Positions 46,601-56,164 of a DNA stretch of 64,000 bases are shown here, piece after piece (position 1 is the stretch's first letter; each line of letters begins with the position of its first letter). Under the pieces are notes generated by a model that did no database searches, was not told the DNA's origin, and saw nothing but the letters and a program-made list of their open reading frames with translations. Made by a program: the position numbers and the translations under genes. The DNA comes from Pseudoalteromonas sp. S16_S37 (lineage in GTDB: Bacteria; Pseudomonadota; Gammaproteobacteria; Enterobacterales; Alteromonadaceae): contig NZ_JAAUWV010000001.1 of NCBI RefSeq assembly GCF_014694405.1, forward strand, positions 176,411-240,410. The letters run 5' to 3'.

Positions 46601-46866
46601 TGGTTTTCCTCATTCCTATTTTGCAGCAAAAAATTATCAAAAATTCTAGAGCTCCTATGTTGCAGTACCATGACGGTCTTTAATAGGTCAATTGTCCGTA
46701 TTTACTCGGATAACACAGTTGTGAGGTGTTAAAGGGTAGCAACGTTGCAGCTCTTAGATTAATTTGTGGTTACCCCTTATAAATTCAAGGGTTATTCAAC
46801 ACTTGAAGTAATTAAGGGATAGTGTTGAAATTGACACTAAACATATTTTAAGTCAATAGGCCCGCA

Positions 46867-47646
46867 ATGATCACGGTAATCTCACCCGCAAAAAACTTAG
46901 ATTTTGAAACCCCATCTACTGTCACGCAGTTTACTCAGCCTGAATTATTAGAGCACAGCGAAGAGCTCATTAAGGTATGTCGTACGTTATCACCACAACA
47001 AGTAGCAAGCTTAATGAAAATAAGTGATAAGCTTGCGGGGTTGAATGTGGCGCGTTTTAGTCAGTGGTCACAACCATTTACTCAAGATAACGCAAAGCCT
47101 GCGGTACTTGCTTTTAACGGCGATGTATACACTGGCCTTGAAGCGAGCACGTTAAGTGAACAAGCGCTGGCATATGCGCAAGATCATTTAAGAATTTTGT
47201 CGGGCCTGTATGGGGTGCTAAAACCACTGGATTTGATGCAAGCGTATCGGCTAGAAATGGGTACTAAACTTGATAATGGTCGTGGTAAAAACTTATATGA
47301 GTTTTGGGGAACAATTATTGCTCAAAAGCTCAATGAAGCGCTTGAGCAAGCAAAGGCCACTTTGCTGGTAAACTTAGCGTCAAATGAGTACTTTAAAGCG
47401 GTTGATAAAAAAACACTCAAAGCAGATATTATCACGCCAACCTTTAAAGACTGCAAAAATGGGCAATACAAGGTAATTAGCTTTTACGCGAAAAAAGCGC
47501 GAGGCATGATGGCAAGATATATCATGGAAAACCAAGTTACTTCTGTTGAGGAATTAAAGCACTTTGACGTGGCTGGATATTATTTTAGTGAAGACGCAAC
47601 GACAAAAGAACATGAGCCGGTTTTTTTAAGGGCTGAGCAAAACTAA
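46867..47646 (+). CDS. yaaA: Peroxide-stress protein YaaA
   Basis: A 259-aa protein of the YaaA (DUF328) family, linked in E. coli to lowering free iron during hydrogen peroxide stress. It begins [15 protein letters not shown] and has [32 protein letters not shown] and [14 protein letters not shown], the usual markers. Length matches E. coli (258 aa). A 266-bp upstream region contains a 10-bp palindrome GCAACGTTGC at 46739. Confidence 0.94.
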   Translation: MITVISPAKNLDFETPSTVTQFTQPELLEHSEELIKVCRTLSPQQVASLMKISDKLAGLNVARFSQWSQPFTQDNAKPAVLAFNGDVYTGLEASTLSEQALAYAQDHLRILSGLYGVLKPLDLMQAYRLEMGTKLDNGRGKNLYEFWGTIIAQKLNEALEQAKATLLVNLASNEYFKAVDKKTLKADIITPTFKDCKNGQYKVISFYAKKARGMMARYIMENQVTSVEELKHFDVAGYYFSEDATTKEHEPVFLRAEQN

Positions 47647-47691
47647 TTCAACCATTTGGCTTAAGTAGAAAGCCAATATAATGGAAGCAGT

Positions 47692-48861
47692 ATGAATAAA
47701 AATGTGTTGTTACTGGCAATTTGTCAGGGCTTAATTACTACTGGAAACATCTTGCTAGTTACGATTTCAGCCTTGGTTGGTCAAGCGCTTAGTCCAAGCG
47801 ATGGATTTACGACGTTTCCAGTGGCAACACAAATGCTAGGTCTTTTGCTCACGACGATTCCTGCTTCTTTAATTATGGCGAAAGTTGGCCGTCGGGTTGG
47901 TTTTTCATTAGGTAACCTCATTGGTATTAGTGGCACGATACTAGGCTTTTACGCGTTAACTGAAAGTGCGTTTTGGTTGTTTAGCTTTGCCACTTTTTTA
48001 ATTGGTATTGGCATTGGCTTTGCCACCTTGTATCGTTTTGCTGCAATAGAGGCAAGCGACAATCCAGCAACGGCTATCTCAACGATTATGGCAAGTGGTG
48101 TCGTTGCGGCAGTTTTGGGGCCTAATATCGCAGTTTGGGTCAATGAGCATTATGTATCAATAAACTATGCCAATGTGTTTATTGCTTTATCTGCACTGTA
48201 TTGCCTTGCTTTAGGGCTACTGCAAGCGGTGACGTTTAACGAAGTAGATCATAAAAAGAGCCTGCAAACTCCACGTCCTTTAAAACAAATTATCAGTCAG
48301 CCTAAATTTATTACTGCGGTGTTGGTTGCAATGACCAGCTATACAACCATGAATTTACTGATGACGGCGACCCCGCTGGCAATGCATCGCCATGGTTTTG
48401 ACCTAAGTGACTCGGCGCTGGTGATTGAGTGGCACGTTTTGGGCATGTTTGTGCCGTCATTTTTTACCGCAAAGTTAATAACACGATTCGGTCAAACTCA
48501 TGTTATGACGGCAGGCGTTTTTGCGGTTCTAGGGTGTTGCGCCATTAATTTACTTGGTGTTACTCACTGGCACTTTTTGCTCGCGTTATGTTTGCTTGGG
48601 GTTGGATGGAACTTTATGTTTATCTCAGCCACTCACATGGTAAGCGAAACCTACCATGAGCACGAACGAGCAAAAGCTCAGGCCAGTAATGAGTTTTTGG
48701 TATTTAGTATGGTTGCCATGTCATCTTTGGCCGCAGGTTGGCTTGAGTCAGCGATTGGTTGGCAAGTGTTAAACTTTGCCGCAATGCCGGTCATGATTTT
48801 CACTTTGTTAGCCGTAAACTTTTATAGACTGGCGCAAAAGCGTTTATCTTTATTGACTTAA
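47692..48861 (+). CDS. MFS transporter
   Basis: A 389-aa major facilitator superfamily permease with twelve hydrophobic helices. The loop between helices 2 and 3 has MAKVGRRVGFSLGNLIG, a form of the MFS D/K-x-G-R-R signature, and FLIGIGIGFATLYRFAA follows. The central loop is short and basic (EVDHKKSLQTPRPLKQ). Substrate is unknown. It starts 45 bp after yaaA on the same strand and could be co-transcribed. Confidence 0.88.
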   Translation: MNKNVLLLAICQGLITTGNILLVTISALVGQALSPSDGFTTFPVATQMLGLLLTTIPASLIMAKVGRRVGFSLGNLIGISGTILGFYALTESAFWLFSFATFLIGIGIGFATLYRFAAIEASDNPATAISTIMASGVVAAVLGPNIAVWVNEHYVSINYANVFIALSALYCLALGLLQAVTFNEVDHKKSLQTPRPLKQIISQPKFITAVLVAMTSYTTMNLLMTATPLAMHRHGFDLSDSALVIEWHVLGMFVPSFFTAKLITRFGQTHVMTAGVFAVLGCCAINLLGVTHWHFLLALCLLGVGWNFMFISATHMVSETYHEHERAKAQASNEFLVFSMVAMSSLAAGWLESAIGWQVLNFAAMPVMIFTLLAVNFYRLAQKRLSLLT

Positions 48862-49016
48862 CACGGTTGTTATTCACATCTTCTGCTTGTTTTATACTCA
48901 CTATCTGAGCGTTCATTAATTGTCCTTGCCGCAAGCCAAATAGCTACCCCTCTTCTATACTTGGATAAAATTAGAGCGAATGAGCTACTAAAAGCGTGTG
49001 TTTGTAAGGAAATTTT

Positions 49017-50303
49017 ATGACAGATAAATCGTTGCGTAGTGGGGTTGATCAAGGTAAGAGAAAGCTACTCAAACAAGCTGCAAGTGTTGGTGTGTGTAGT
49101 GTGTTGGGTTTTAAAGCGCCGTATGTTTTTGCCAAAAAAGTCCAAACAGTAAGAGTGTTAGGCACACATGTTACGCTGCAACAAGCTCTTAAAGAGCAGG
49201 CACAAAAGGACTTAGGCATCAATTTAGTCTATGAACCAAAAGGTAGTGCAGCAGTACTACAAAAAGCGGCAATGGCACCTGAGTCATTCGATTTATATGA
49301 ACAGTGGTCAAACAGCATCAACGTATTATGGTACTCAGGCTCAATTCAACCAATTGAAAAAAAACGACTAACATATTGGAATGAAATCAACTCGCTAACA
49401 AAAACGGGCCGTCTGCAGCCAAGCGCAAAAATTGGTGCTGGAGATGCCCCCTACAAATTGCTTCATGTTCAAGAAGATCAAACCCTCTCAGATCAAGAAA
49501 GTGATTTTATAAGTTACTTACCTTATGTTCATAATGTAGATTCATTTGGCTATAACACCGATGTTATTGCACCCGGAGTGCCATATAAAACTGAGAGTTG
49601 GGGGTGGCTACTTGAGAAAGCATACAGAGGTAAAGTTGGCATAGTGAACGCACCTACCATAGGCTTGTTTGATTTGGCGCTTGCTGCACAAGCTCAGCGC
49701 TTAGTGAGCTTTGCAAATATCGGTAATATCACCAACGATGAGCTAGACCAATTATTCAAAGTATTGAGTGACTTTAAACAGCAAGGGCATTTTAGCGGTT
49801 TTTGGACATCGGTACCCGAATCGGTTGATTTTATGAAAAGTAACCGAGTGGTAATTGAAAGTATGTTTTCGCCTGCTGTCTCTGCGCTCAATGGTCAGAA
49901 TGTGCCGGTAATTTATGCTGCGCCTAAAGAAGGGTATCGAGGTTGGCATGGCGTAATGTGCTTATCATCAGCAACGACTGGTGCGGTTAAAGATGCGGCT
50001 TATGACTACATGAATTGGTGGCTATCAGGCTGGCCTGGAGCTTTTATTGCAAGACAAGGTTACTACATTTCAAACCCTCAACGGGCCAAATCTTTCTTGT
50101 CTAAAACTGAATGGGATTATTGGTATGAAGGGCTTCCCGCCGCGCAAAACTTGACTGGCACTGATGGTAAGTTGTCAGTTAAGCAAGGCGAAGTGCGCAC
50201 GGGCGGTAGTTATCTGAAGCGCTTTAGTAACGTTGCTGTTTGGAACACGGTCATGCCCAGTTATGACTACAGCTTGCAAAAGTGGTACGAGTTTATTAGC
50301 TAG
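49017..50303 (+). CDS. Periplasmic substrate-binding protein (PotD-like), predicted sensor partner
   Basis: A 428-aa exported binding protein. The N-terminus GKRKLLKQAASVGVCSVLGF resembles a Tat signal with Lys-Arg in place of Arg-Arg and a mildly hydrophobic core, ending near VFA-KK. The mature part looks like polyamine-type solute-binding proteins (VRVLGTHVTLQQALKEQ, SFDLYEQWSNSINVLWYSG, YNTDVIAPGVPYKTESWGWLL in short pieces, MNWWLSGWPGAF). No ABC permease or ATPase is adjacent; instead a hybrid histidine kinase starts 9 bp downstream. By analogy with TorT/TorS and NspS/MbaA it probably reports ligand to that kinase; this is inference. Confidence 0.85.
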   Translation: MTDKSLRSGVDQGKRKLLKQAASVGVCSVLGFKAPYVFAKKVQTVRVLGTHVTLQQALKEQAQKDLGINLVYEPKGSAAVLQKAAMAPESFDLYEQWSNSINVLWYSGSIQPIEKKRLTYWNEINSLTKTGRLQPSAKIGAGDAPYKLLHVQEDQTLSDQESDFISYLPYVHNVDSFGYNTDVIAPGVPYKTESWGWLLEKAYRGKVGIVNAPTIGLFDLALAAQAQRLVSFANIGNITNDELDQLFKVLSDFKQQGHFSGFWTSVPESVDFMKSNRVVIESMFSPAVSALNGQNVPVIYAAPKEGYRGWHGVMCLSSATTGAVKDAAYDYMNWWLSGWPGAFIARQGYYISNPQRAKSFLSKTEWDYWYEGLPAAQNLTGTDGKLSVKQGEVRTGGSYLKRFSNVAVWNTVMPSYDYSLQKWYEFIS

Positions 50304-50312
50304 GAGAAGTGT

Positions 50313-52970
50313 ATGACGTTTTACCGCTCTCTAGCATTTCAGCTTAGTTTGGGTTTACTGTGTATCAGCTTACTGGTTCTGGCATCGGCTTATTTGACTA
50401 AGGCCAGTTATAAATTACTGGCACAAAGAGACAGTGAAGTAGCCAGCTCTACCAAGCTTGCTGAAAGAGCCTATTTGCTTGAGCTGTCAGTGATAGACTT
50501 ACAACGTAATGTTTTAATTTTTAAGCAATCTGCTAGTACTGCTGCGGTAAATCGCAGTAATGAATTAATTGCTAAGATTGAGGCCCTGCTTGCTCAAATC
50601 AGCAAAACGCCTCATAGCACAGAAGACGTTAATGGCATGATAGTTCGCATGCAAAGCCACCTTGGTGATTACAAAGATAACTTAGCAGTTGCCGTGTCCG
50701 GTCGAGAAAAGCGACAATCTTTATATCAAGACGAGTTACTTGTTGTTATGAATGCTGCTCAGTCAGCCATAGATAAAGAACTAGACCCAAATCAACAAGC
50801 CATGGCAACACTGAATTTAATCAAAGCGCATAACGCCGTACTCGCGTATTTGATGACGCAAAATGCGGCGCATGTAAAGGACTTTAATCAATATGTATCC
50901 CAAGGTAAGTGGCAATTAACAAACGCTGTGGTAAAAGAGCATTTTCAAAATATGAGCACCGCATTTAGAAAGCTCCATCAAACTATTCGTGGGTATTTGT
51001 ATTTAACCAACGTGGTTTTACCTGGCACTGCCAATGAAATTCTGCACTTATCAACTAAGCTGCGCGCTCAAGAACAGCAGCTAGTGCAAGATAAAATTGC
51101 CTCAGCCAAAGAAGTAACAAGCGCTTTGCAATCACGCAGCGATTTATTCATTATGCTGAGTATAGTATTGGTTGCCCTTTATGCCGCGTTGCTTATTCTC
51201 AGAGTGATCCGGCCGATCCGCTCGCTCACGGTGCTATTTAAACGCTTGAGTAATAACTTGCATGTTGAGGATATTCCATATCTTAATCGCGAAGATGAGA
51301 TTGGCCAGCTATCTGTAGCTGCCAGTGTATTTCATAATAAAAATTTGCAAACGACAGAGCTGTTTGAGCGCACCAAAGAATTGGTATTAGAGCAAAAAGA
51401 ATTGAATAAAGAGTTAGCGGCAAAGCAAAAGGAGGCAGAGCAAGCCACGGTATCAAAGAGCTTATTCTTAGCCAATATGAGTCACGAAATTCGCACGCCA
51501 ATGAATGGTATTATCGGCTTAATTGAGCTGTTAAAAACGTCTGATTTATCTACTGAGCAAAGAGAATGCATCGATAAAATAGACTACTCAAGTGGTGTGC
51601 TGATGGCTGTGATAAACGATATTTTAGATTTCTCAAAAATTGAAGCGGGCAAATTGGACATTGAAGAAAAAGAGTTTGAGCTAGATAAAATGCTCGACAA
51701 TATACTGGCTTCAGTAAGTTTACGCGCAGCTGAGAAAAACTTGTATTTTAGATGCATAAGCCCAACAGAAGTTAGCCACGTAGTGGGGGACGAAGTTCGG
51801 ATCACGCAAATTATTCTCAATTTATGCAACAACGCCATTAAATTTACCTCTCTTGGTGGCGTTGAGTTGCGAGTGTCTACTTATGATAGCGCCACAGGGG
51901 AGGTGATTTTAGGGATTGATGTTGAAGATACTGGAATTGGTATGACACAGCAGCATCAAAACGATGTGTTTGAGCAGTTCTCTCAAGCCGATGTGTCTAC
52001 AAGTCGAAAGTTTGGTGGCACGGGTTTGGGGTTGGCAATAGTCAAGCAGCTGTGCGAGCTGATGCATGGCAGTGTGAGTGTGCACTCTGAAATTGATAAA
52101 GGGTCAACTTTTTCGGTATTACTTAAACTTCGACCTGCAACTAACCTTCTAGAAAATAAATTATCTGAGGGTCACAACTTTAGTGTTTCTATTGTGTGTC
52201 ATCGGCAAACAGATAAAACCACACGTATTATCAGTAAGTATCTAGCAGTAAATAACTGTGAAGTGAGCTATCTTGATGCTGAAAAGGTAAGCGGTATAAC
52301 GCAGCAACAGTTGAGTGAGCTGAACGTTGTATTGATACTTGATAATGAGATGTCCAAATCTATTTGCTTATCAGATATTGCATCTTTGCAGCATTACAGT
52401 GCAGGCTTATGTGTGGTCATCGATAAGCGAGATGCCGTATTACTGACGCGTGCCGGTATTGCCAGAGATACGCTGGTGCTAGAAATGCCATTCACTTATG
52501 GCACCTTTTATAACTACATTTGCAAGTTATTCAAACATGAAAGTCAGCGCGCTCATATAGCGATACAGCCTGAAATTGAGCTTAATCTTAAAGGACGTGT
52601 TCTGCTTGTTGAAGACAATGCGGTTAACCAGATGGTGGCCGAAAAACTACTTACCTCTTTGGGGCTACAAGCTGATATTGCCGAAGATGGACGCCAAGCG
52701 GTTAATAAACTCAGCAATACGCCTTATGCTTACGACTTGGTGCTAATGGACATACAAATGCCAGTCATGGATGGGTTTAGTGCAACGCAATTTATTCGCA
52801 ATGAATTGAAATTAACTATGCCAATCTGTGGGCTTTCAGCTAATGCGATGTCGGAGGATTACGACAAAGCGATAGCCAGTGGTATGGACAACTTTATTAC
52901 TAAGCCAATCGAAATAGACAAACTTAAAATGGTACTACTGCAGTATCTGGAGCAAAACACATCAGCCTAA
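50313..52970 (+). CDS. Hybrid sensor histidine kinase
   Basis: An 885-aa membrane kinase. Transmembrane helix 1 at about 8-27, a mostly helical periplasmic domain of about 250 residues, helix 2 at about 278-298, HAMP ([14 protein letters not shown]), coiled coil, HisKA with phospho-His391 in [12 protein letters not shown], HATPase with [19 protein letters not shown] and [10 protein letters not shown], then a degenerate receiver-like segment (about 635-755) without a clear phospho-Asp, and a true receiver with phospho-Asp813 in [11 protein letters not shown] and C-terminal KP. No HPt domain is visible and no response regulator is adjacent. The substrate-binding protein directly upstream is the probable ligand receptor. 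Confidence 0.93.
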   Translation: MTFYRSLAFQLSLGLLCISLLVLASAYLTKASYKLLAQRDSEVASSTKLAERAYLLELSVIDLQRNVLIFKQSASTAAVNRSNELIAKIEALLAQISKTPHSTEDVNGMIVRMQSHLGDYKDNLAVAVSGREKRQSLYQDELLVVMNAAQSAIDKELDPNQQAMATLNLIKAHNAVLAYLMTQNAAHVKDFNQYVSQGKWQLTNAVVKEHFQNMSTAFRKLHQTIRGYLYLTNVVLPGTANEILHLSTKLRAQEQQLVQDKIASAKEVTSALQSRSDLFIMLSIVLVALYAALLILRVIRPIRSLTVLFKRLSNNLHVEDIPYLNREDEIGQLSVAASVFHNKNLQTTELFERTKELVLEQKELNKELAAKQKEAEQATVSKSLFLANMSHEIRTPMNGIIGLIELLKTSDLSTEQRECIDKIDYSSGVLMAVINDILDFSKIEAGKLDIEEKEFELDKMLDNILASVSLRAAEKNLYFRCISPTEVSHVVGDEVRITQIILNLCNNAIKFTSLGGVELRVSTYDSATGEVILGIDVEDTGIGMTQQHQNDVFEQFSQADVSTSRKFGGTGLGLAIVKQLCELMHGSVSVHSEIDKGSTFSVLLKLRPATNLLENKLSEGHNFSVSIVCHRQTDKTTRIISKYLAVNNCEVSYLDAEKVSGITQQQLSELNVVLILDNEMSKSICLSDIASLQHYSAGLCVVIDKRDAVLLTRAGIARDTLVLEMPFTYGTFYNYICKLFKHESQRAHIAIQPEIELNLKGRVLLVEDNAVNQMVAEKLLTSLGLQADIAEDGRQAVNKLSNTPYAYDLVLMDIQMPVMDGFSATQFIRNELKLTMPICGLSANAMSEDYDKAIASGMDNFITKPIEIDKLKMVLLQYLEQNTSA

Positions 52971-53000
52971 AGTACATCCAATGATGTCACTTTAGGCTGA
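52962..53000. terminator. Bidirectional hairpin between the kinase and srmB genes
   Basis: A 12-bp perfect stem (TCAGCCTAAAGT / ACTTTAGGCTGA) with an inner 5-bp ACATC/GATGT stem. It includes the kinase stop codon and ends 16 bases before the srmB stop. Confidence 0.75.
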
Positions 53001-53015
53001 ATTAATGTGCAACTA

Positions 53016-54248
53016 TTATTTCTTTTTCTTTTGCTTCGCCTTTAGCTTTTTCTTGGCTTTGATTTTTACTGGGTCTTTTTTCTTCTTAGGTAACTTAGCT
53101 TCTTTATGCTGATGCTCTAACCCTTTAATTACACGACGTTTTAAGCTCTGCTCGGTGTAACGTTCGACCTTTTTCAAGATGGCTGCATCATGTGCTTCGA
53201 CAAATGATATCGCTGTGCCTTTTTTACCAGCACGACCAGTACGACCAATGCGGTGTACATAAACATCCGCTGTGCGTGGCATATCAAAGTTAATCACATG
53301 GGTGATGTCAGGTACATCAATACCTCTGGCTGCAACATCCGTGGCGATTAAAATGCGAGTTCTACCGCTGTGAAAATTTGCCATCGCAGTCATGCGTTTA
53401 TCTTGAGGCATTTCGCCGCGTAGCCATGTTGTTTTGATATCGTTAGAGTATAACTCGCCAACCAGTTGTTCTAGACGTTCACGGGTTTTAACAAAGACGA
53501 TGGCCTTTTGCACTTCTTCTTCGTTTTGCAGCAAATGGGTTAGCATAGCGAGTTTGTGCTTGTAGTCATCCGCTAAGTGCACCCATTGGTGAATTTTTGC
53601 TTTTTCTTTGCGTGATGACTCTGCTTCTAGCAAGGCTGGATCATTTAAAATACGCTCAGCAAATAATTCGACACTGTCACCTTCTAATGTGGCAGAGAAT
53701 AAAAAGCACTGACGACGGTTTTTGGCTTCATCACAAATTCGTAGCATTTCTTTTTTGAAACCTAAATCCAGCATGCGGTCTGCTTCATCTAAAATGAGCA
53801 ATTCAACATTTTCAGCATGGAAGTTTTCAGTTTCAAGATATTCCATCAAACGGCCTGGGGTGGCGATGAGAATATCGTTGTTCTTTTCAAAAATTTCTTT
53901 ATGGCTGCCGTAGTTTATGCCCCCAGTGACAACACCAATGCGTAAACGAGTGTTGGCAGCGAGTAACTGACATTGCTCATGTACTTGATAAGCCAGTTCA
54001 CGGGTAGGTGCCATAATGAGTACGCGTGCAAACCCTGGGTCTTTACGAGGAAAATCAAGCAAATACTGAATTGCTGGGATCAAAAATGCAGCGGTTTTAC
54101 CTGTACCGGTTGGAGCTGAGGCTAAAATGTCGCGGCCAATTAAGGCCTCCGGAATAGCCAGCTGCTGAATACTCGTGGCTGTTTCGAAACCCATTTTACT
54201 AATGGCGGTTAAAACTTTTGGATCAAGATCGAATTCAGAAAATTGCAT
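53016..54248 (-). CDS. srmB: DEAD-box RNA helicase SrmB
   Basis: A 410-aa ATP-dependent RNA helicase of the SrmB type, involved in 50S subunit assembly. Motifs in order: Q-motif ETATSIQQLAIPEAL, Walker A SAPTGTGKTAAF, PTRELAYQV, TPGRLMEYLE, LILDEADRMLDLGF, SATLEGD, TDVAARGIDVPDI and HRIGRTGRAG. The C-terminus is a Lys-rich tail (KKKKDPVKIKAKKKLKAK). Divergent from trmN6; the same pair is adjacent in E. coli, which supports SrmB over other DEAD-box paralogues. Confidence 0.93.
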   Translation of the reverse strand: MQFSEFDLDPKVLTAISKMGFETATSIQQLAIPEALIGRDILASAPTGTGKTAAFLIPAIQYLLDFPRKDPGFARVLIMAPTRELAYQVHEQCQLLAANTRLRIGVVTGGINYGSHKEIFEKNNDILIATPGRLMEYLETENFHAENVELLILDEADRMLDLGFKKEMLRICDEAKNRRQCFLFSATLEGDSVELFAERILNDPALLEAESSRKEKAKIHQWVHLADDYKHKLAMLTHLLQNEEEVQKAIVFVKTRERLEQLVGELYSNDIKTTWLRGEMPQDKRMTAMANFHSGRTRILIATDVAARGIDVPDITHVINFDMPRTADVYVHRIGRTGRAGKKGTAISFVEAHDAAILKKVERYTEQSLKRRVIKGLEHQHKEAKLPKKKKDPVKIKAKKKLKAKQKKKK

Positions 54249-54316
54249 AATGCATCATAAATAAAGGACAATGTGAGCAATTATACGCGTGATGGCTATT
54301 TTGGAAAAGGTGAATC

Positions 54317-55018
54317 ATGTCTGGGTTTGCATTTAAACAATTTAAGGTACAACAATCGAACACCGCAATGAAGGTTTCGACAGATGGAATTTTGTTAGGC
54401 GCATGGGCAAACTTAAGTGGTGCCAATCGCTTATTGGATATTGGTTGTGGAACAGGGCTGCTTTCATTAATGTGTAAACAGCGCGCGCCAGAGCTTGAGA
54501 TTGAGGCAGTTGAAATTGATGAAGGTGCGTATAAAGACGCCTTTGCGAATATTTGGCATAGTCCTTGGCCTGATATTCAACTACATCAAGATGATATTCG
54601 AACGTTTAATACCACTGAAGCGTTTGATGTAGTGATTTGTAATCCGCCTTACTTCAACGCCAGTTTAAAAGGGCCCAATCAAGCGCGCAATACTGCCCGC
54701 CATACTGACAGCTTGTCGTTTAGTGAGTTAATCAGTGCTTTTATTCGCTTCAGTCACCAAGGCTCCCGACTTGCACTGATTTTGCCATGTATTGAAACGA
54801 TGCAGTTTAAATCGCTGGCACAGAGCGAAGGGTTATCACTACAACGGGAGTGTTTGGTTACGACGACAGAATATAAGCCTCCCACGCGAAGCTTACTTGA
54901 GTTCGGCTATGACAGTGGGCTGGTAGCACAAACTGATGCTTTATGTATACAAAACTCAGAAGGTGGCTATAGTGACGCATTTATTGCTTTGTGCAGAGAT
55001 TTTTATGCCAAAATGTAA
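54317..55018 (+). CDS. trmN6: tRNA1(Val) m6A37 methyltransferase TrmN6
   Basis: A 233-aa SAM-dependent methyltransferase that modifies adenine 37 of tRNA1(Val) (E. coli YfiC). FKQFKVQQSNTAMKVSTDGI at the N-terminus and LLDIGCGTGLLSLMC (SAM site), then the adenine-methylase NPPY in VVICNPPYFNASLKG. Divergent with srmB across about 68 bp. Ribosome binding site AAAGGTG. Confidence 0.93.
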   Translation: MSGFAFKQFKVQQSNTAMKVSTDGILLGAWANLSGANRLLDIGCGTGLLSLMCKQRAPELEIEAVEIDEGAYKDAFANIWHSPWPDIQLHQDDIRTFNTTEAFDVVICNPPYFNASLKGPNQARNTARHTDSLSFSELISAFIRFSHQGSRLALILPCIETMQFKSLAQSEGLSLQRECLVTTTEYKPPTRSLLEFGYDSGLVAQTDALCIQNSEGGYSDAFIALCRDFYAKM

Positions 55019-55048
55019 GGTGTTGCGTTTAATTTTTTAAGGACAATA

Positions 55049-55543
55049 ATGATAGAAAAAACTGAGAAGATACTGTCTTTTTTAAAGCAAATACAGCTGC
55101 CATTTGAGTTTAAGAATCTGAGCGGTAAAAAAACTTTTTTACCGGGGTTGAAGCTTGAACAAGGCGTGTTGCAGATAGATTTAGAGAATCTAATGTATCC
55201 TGGCGACATCCTCCATGAAGCGGGCCACGTTGCTGTGTGTGAACCAAAAGAGCGGCATCTCCTCAGTGATAATGTGTATCAAAGTGGTCGTAATAAGGAT
55301 TGGATGCATGGCGAGGAAATGGCTGCAATAGCTTGGTCTGTTGCAGCGATTAAACATATAGGTTTACCACTTGAGGTAGTGTTCCATCCGCATGGATACA
55401 AAGGGCAAAGTGCTCACTGGATAACTGTATTCTCTGGAAATGGAGGATTTGGTTATCCGCTGCTAGGTGCATGGGATATGCTAGACCCTGAACGTGGCTT
55501 TCCTCATATGCGTTGTTGGATACGCGAGGTGTCTTGGGCCTAG
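55049..55543 (+). CDS. Conserved-looking protein with HExxH motif
   Basis: A 164-aa protein of no family that I recognise. It contains HEAGHVAVCEPKER near residues 56-69, the zinc-metallopeptidase motif HExxH, and a downstream HGEEMAAIAWSVAA near 93-106 that could supply a third ligand Glu. No signal peptide or membrane helix is visible, so it is probably cytoplasmic. The C-terminal half is rich in Gly and Trp (VFHPHGYKGQSAHWITVF, GNGGFGYPLLGAWDML). It follows trmN6 by 30 bp with AAGGA before the ATG. Protease activity is inferred only from the motif. Confidence 0.7.
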   Translation: MIEKTEKILSFLKQIQLPFEFKNLSGKKTFLPGLKLEQGVLQIDLENLMYPGDILHEAGHVAVCEPKERHLLSDNVYQSGRNKDWMHGEEMAAIAWSVAAIKHIGLPLEVVFHPHGYKGQSAHWITVFSGNGGFGYPLLGAWDMLDPERGFPHMRCWIREVSWA

Positions 55544-55562
55544 TTGGAGGTCACTGAAAAAG

Positions 55563-56084
55563 TTAGAGCGTATCACTGTACTCAGTCATTATTTGTGCTA
55601 TCCAAGTCTCTATGCGCTCATCACTTTTATCATATTGGCTTTCCTCATCAAGGGCTAAGCCAACAAAGTGCTTTTTATCTTCAGTGAGTGCTTTGGATGC
55701 TTCAAACTCATAGTCTGGTGTGTTTGGCCAATAGCCCAAAAACTGCACGCCTTGTGGCGCAATTTTATCATGGAGCATACCTAGCGCATCTTGAAACCAC
55801 TGCCCATAGCCTTGTTGGTCGCCCATGCCAAATAATGCGATAGTTTTGCCCGCAAGATTAACGCTATCAATATCGTCCCAGCGTGATTCCCAATCTTCTT
55901 GCAACTCGCCAAAATCCCAGGTTGAAATCCCGAAGATCAAAAAGTCATACTGTTGGGCATTACTAAGTGGTTCGTCTTTAATGTTGTGTAATGAAACGAT
56001 ATCGTCACCAATGATATCGCGGATCTTCTCCGCAGCCATTTCAGTGTAGCAAGTAGTTGAACCGTAAAATAACCCGATCTGCAT
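55563..56084 (-). CDS. fldB: Flavodoxin FldB
   Basis: A 173-aa FMN-binding electron carrier. The phosphate loop [20 protein letters not shown] and the isoalloxazine loop [18 protein letters not shown] match FldB closely; [22 protein letters not shown] and [16 protein letters not shown] follow. The open frame runs 33 codons further upstream, across the divergent promoter and into xerD, but family length and start (MQIGLFYG) place the ATG at 56084. In E. coli fldB is also divergent from xerD. Confidence 0.92.
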   Translation of the reverse strand: MQIGLFYGSTTCYTEMAAEKIRDIIGDDIVSLHNIKDEPLSNAQQYDFLIFGISTWDFGELQEDWESRWDDIDSVNLAGKTIALFGMGDQQGYGQWFQDALGMLHDKIAPQGVQFLGYWPNTPDYEFEASKALTEDKKHFVGLALDEESQYDKSDERIETWIAQIMTEYSDTL

Positions 56085-56164
56085 GGTATTTATCACTTTT
56101 AAATTGACTGTTATGATAGGCGCGAAGTCTACCTCATGACGTAGCAAATTGATACAGGAAGCCT

